Shown here piece after piece: positions 62,178 to 64,000 of a DNA stretch of 64,000 nt. Positions within the stretch are counted from its first letter, which is position 1, and every line of letters starts with the position of its first letter. The notes beneath the pieces were generated by a model. It saw only the letters and a program-made list of their open reading frames with translations. It made no database searches and had not been told where the DNA came from. The DNA comes from Ascarosepion bandense. Lineage: Eukaryota > Mollusca > Cephalopoda > Sepiida > Sepiidae. A program made the translations under genes and the position numbers. The stretch is taken from contig JBBBDQ010000403.1 in assembly GCA_037127315.1 (NCBI GenBank), positions 1,748,001 to 1,812,000 of the forward strand. Reading direction: 5' to 3'.

Positions 62178-62540
62178 CTGTAGGAAAAAGAGAAAGTTTT
62201 TGCATTAGAAAAACATTTTATAATACTGTCTTTAAAAAGGGAAAACAATATCTGTATGTATTGAGAATTCCATAAAAAGTGAGCTCAAAAGATTTCATCG
62301 AAAATTGGTAATATGCATTGAACTTGTCTATATTTCTGAGATGAGGTAGTATTTACAGTTTTTAAATTATTCGGATTATTGTCCTCATCTTTGTTGCCAT
62401 TTGTACTACAGCAGTGGTGAACAAGTAACTTACAGGGTTAAAGGGAGATAACTCATGACTACCAGAAGAGGCTCTATGCAAGGGATGGAAATCATATACC
62501 CCAGTGATTGCAATAAAGTGTTCTGTTCAAAATTCTTAGC
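62178..62540. other. Intron, unrecognised
   Basis: Upstream of the first visible microexon; no repeat was identified. Confidence 0.45.
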
Positions 62541-62542
62541 AC

Positions 62543-62574
62543 CTGAAGAAGGCCGGAGTGTACAACGGTTGAAA
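62543..62574 (+). ncRNA. Hammerhead-like core of a Penelope-type element
   Basis: CTGAAGA, one extra A, stem GGCCG/CGGTT (three Watson-Crick and two G-U pairs) around a 10-nt loop, then GAAA. Layout as in the 3,959 motif. Confidence 0.4.
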
Positions 62575-62649
62575 CAAATGGCAACTTCCTTGAAAATATG
62601 TTTTTTGCTTTGACTAGATCATGTTACGTCTTTTATCTGAAAGTCTTGA

Positions 62650-62850
62650 TAGAATTATTATTAAATTTGGACAACCATTTTTTTTCCCAGTAAGGTCCTC
62701 CCCCCTGTACAAGGTCTAGAGACCATTTGCAGTAGAGGACAGATGGGGGAGATAATGGTTAACCCTAGCCTTGAACAATTTAAGATTGTAGTGACCAGGG
62801 AAACAACCTCTTGGGAATCAGTTCCACAGAGCAGTTTAAGTGGAACTTTT
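62650..62850 (-). mobile_element. Diverged LINE-A fragment
   Basis: TTAAGATTGTAGTGACCAGGGAAAC..CAGTTCCACAGAG parallels 53,015-53,080 and LINE-A. Confidence 0.45.
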
Positions 62851-62854
62851 TTTT

Positions 62855-63480
62855 TTTATAATCATATTGTCTCAAGCAAGGCAGTTTACTGCCACTGTTG
62901 TGCAGGGGGTTACAAAGGAGGAAAGTTATGGGAAAGAGTGACAGGTTATAGGTGGTGTCAGGAAGTGGGTAAGAGAAGGATGAGAATATTGACAAGAGTG
63001 AAGAAAAGAGCATGAGGGAGCTGATGCAAGTTAGTGAGATAGAAGACGACTGTTGACTTTACATTTAAATTCTTGAACATTATAGCTGTCGGAGAAGCAA
63101 GTAAACGGAAGGGAATTCCACAGGCGGGAAGTGTGAGAAAAGAAGCTGCTGGAGTAGAATTTGCATTTACATTTTATTGGTTTCGCAGTAAAAGGGTGGG
63201 ACCTAGTTGTTAATCTTGTGGCTCAAGTAAATTCAAAAATAGGGGGCACCAGTGAGCTAAGTTCATTGGAACAGAAGCTGTGTAAGTATTTGTAGAAGAG
63301 ACACAGGGAAGCCACTGCACTGACGAGAAAGTGACTGTATCTGAGCTGCCAAGTTGGGATCAGTCACATTAGAGATTCTCTGTTGGATGTTGTCAAGGAC
63401 ACTGATGGATTACAGAGGGAATGTGGATCATTTGCTACAATGTAAGTGGTATAGCAGGTCCTTGCCATGAAGGTTAGACC
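62855..63480 (-). mobile_element. LINE-A relative, 3' part
   Basis: Poly(A) tail (T run 62,848-62,857), CTCAAGCAAGGCAG terminus, body to GTTGGATGTTGTCAAGGACACTGATGG; same subfamily as 59,664. Confidence 0.75.
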
Positions 63481-64000
63481 AACTTCTTCTGAGCACTTTT
63501 CATGAAAGTATCAATAAAGCAGTGAGAGGCTTGCCACATTCTGCCTGGGAGAGCAAGACTGAAAAAATGTCTCCAGCAAGGACTCAGAGACACTTTTCAA
63601 CTCTATCAAGACTGGAAAATAAAGCTTGGCAGCTCCTACCCAAATATGCCAACAATACTCCATTTTTGACTTGATCTGGCTCTTGTAAAAGTAGAGCATA
63701 ACATGAGGAGTCAGGTGCTTACTAGATTGCTATAGGGACCCGATCATTTTACCTGCACCTTTAGCGATGGATCGTATATAAGAATTCTACTTAAGGTCGG
63801 GTCTGAGTATGTAGAAATAAATCTTATTAAAGATGTGCTCTCTGGCAAGATTTCAAACCTGCCTTCTCCTTTGCAGAAATTCTCATTAGATTTGATATGC
63901 TTTAGACTGGCTCAGCCAGGAAGAGTGTCACCAATCAAGCAAGTCTGAATAGTGCCTTATAAGCACAAATCCTTCCTAGATTGCCAAAAGCTATTTGAGT
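63480..64000 (-). mobile_element. LINE reverse transcriptase relic
   Basis: The minus strand encodes MLYFYKSQIKSKMEYCWHIW and CSPRQNVASLSLLY, the conserved YKS..MEYC..W and RR.V..L.L.Y blocks of LINE-A, then diverged upstream text to the window edge. Confidence 0.6.

Overview
The window is animal (metazoan) genomic DNA: AT-rich, with long introns, many microsatellites and dense transposon relics. It has no bacterial-style gene packing. The elements present are tRNA-headed SINEs with 5S or U6 heads, Helitrons, mariners, Penelope-like hammerhead motifs and two non-LTR LINE families. Together they suggest a lophotrochozoan, most likely a mollusc such as a cephalopod. That assignment is an inference from general element content; no homology search was run.

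One protein-coding gene can be supported. It lies on the minus strand and crosses nearly the whole window, entering above 62,177 and leaving below 470. I see no start codon, stop codon, promoter or poly(A) site. It has three long exons (52,259-52,822; 36,674-37,228; 23,022-23,570), each encoding a complete von Willebrand factor A (VWA) domain. Twenty microexons of 18-27 nt with intact splice sites accompany them, plus one more (470-496) whose 5' splice site is mutated. Every exon is a multiple of 3 and has phase 1 at both ends, so any one can be skipped or duplicated without a frameshift. In gene order the pattern is: microexons at 62.2, 60.2 and 55.5 kb; VWA-1; microexons at 51.0, 47.6, 45.4, 44.5 and 41.0 kb; VWA-2; microexons at 35.1, 31.3 and 25.9 kb; VWA-3; a microexon at 18.3 kb; then eight Glu/Arg/Lys-rich microexons from 14.8 kb to 0.9 kb and the damaged one at 0.5 kb. 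The exon after each VWA always encodes a [YF]-D-x-x-W-[ND]-M motif, and other linker exons recur in the same order. The locus therefore grew by tandem duplication of a VWA-plus-microexons module of about 14-16 kb. The acidic/basic microexons at the 3' side then multiplied in units of about 1.4-2.6 kb that include conserved intron flanks. All three VWA domains have lost key MIDAS metal-binding residues.

The introns are a transposon record. At 0-5 kb there are a tRNA-like SINE head, a tRNA-Ser-like relic, a solo LTR and a Penelope-like remnant with hammerhead ribozyme cores. At 5-10 kb there are a palindromic pair of Helitron ends, a 20-bp VNTR and a 700-bp foldback element. At 10-20 kb there are LINE fragments, a nested mariner and a second solo LTR. 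At 20-31 kb there are 5S-headed SINEs, a Helitron, LINE tails, a gag fragment and a 102-bp higher-order minisatellite. At 32-41 kb a mariner carries its terminal inverted repeat amplified as a 120-bp satellite, followed by 37-bp and 29-bp arrays, a Helitron and mariner relics. At 41-64 kb there are LINE-B, many SINEs, a Helitron pair, a Tigger-like MITE, a U6 snRNA copy fused to a SINE, an inverted repeat around a transposase fragment, and a deleted mariner with TIRs and TA target duplication. No functional transposable element is evident.
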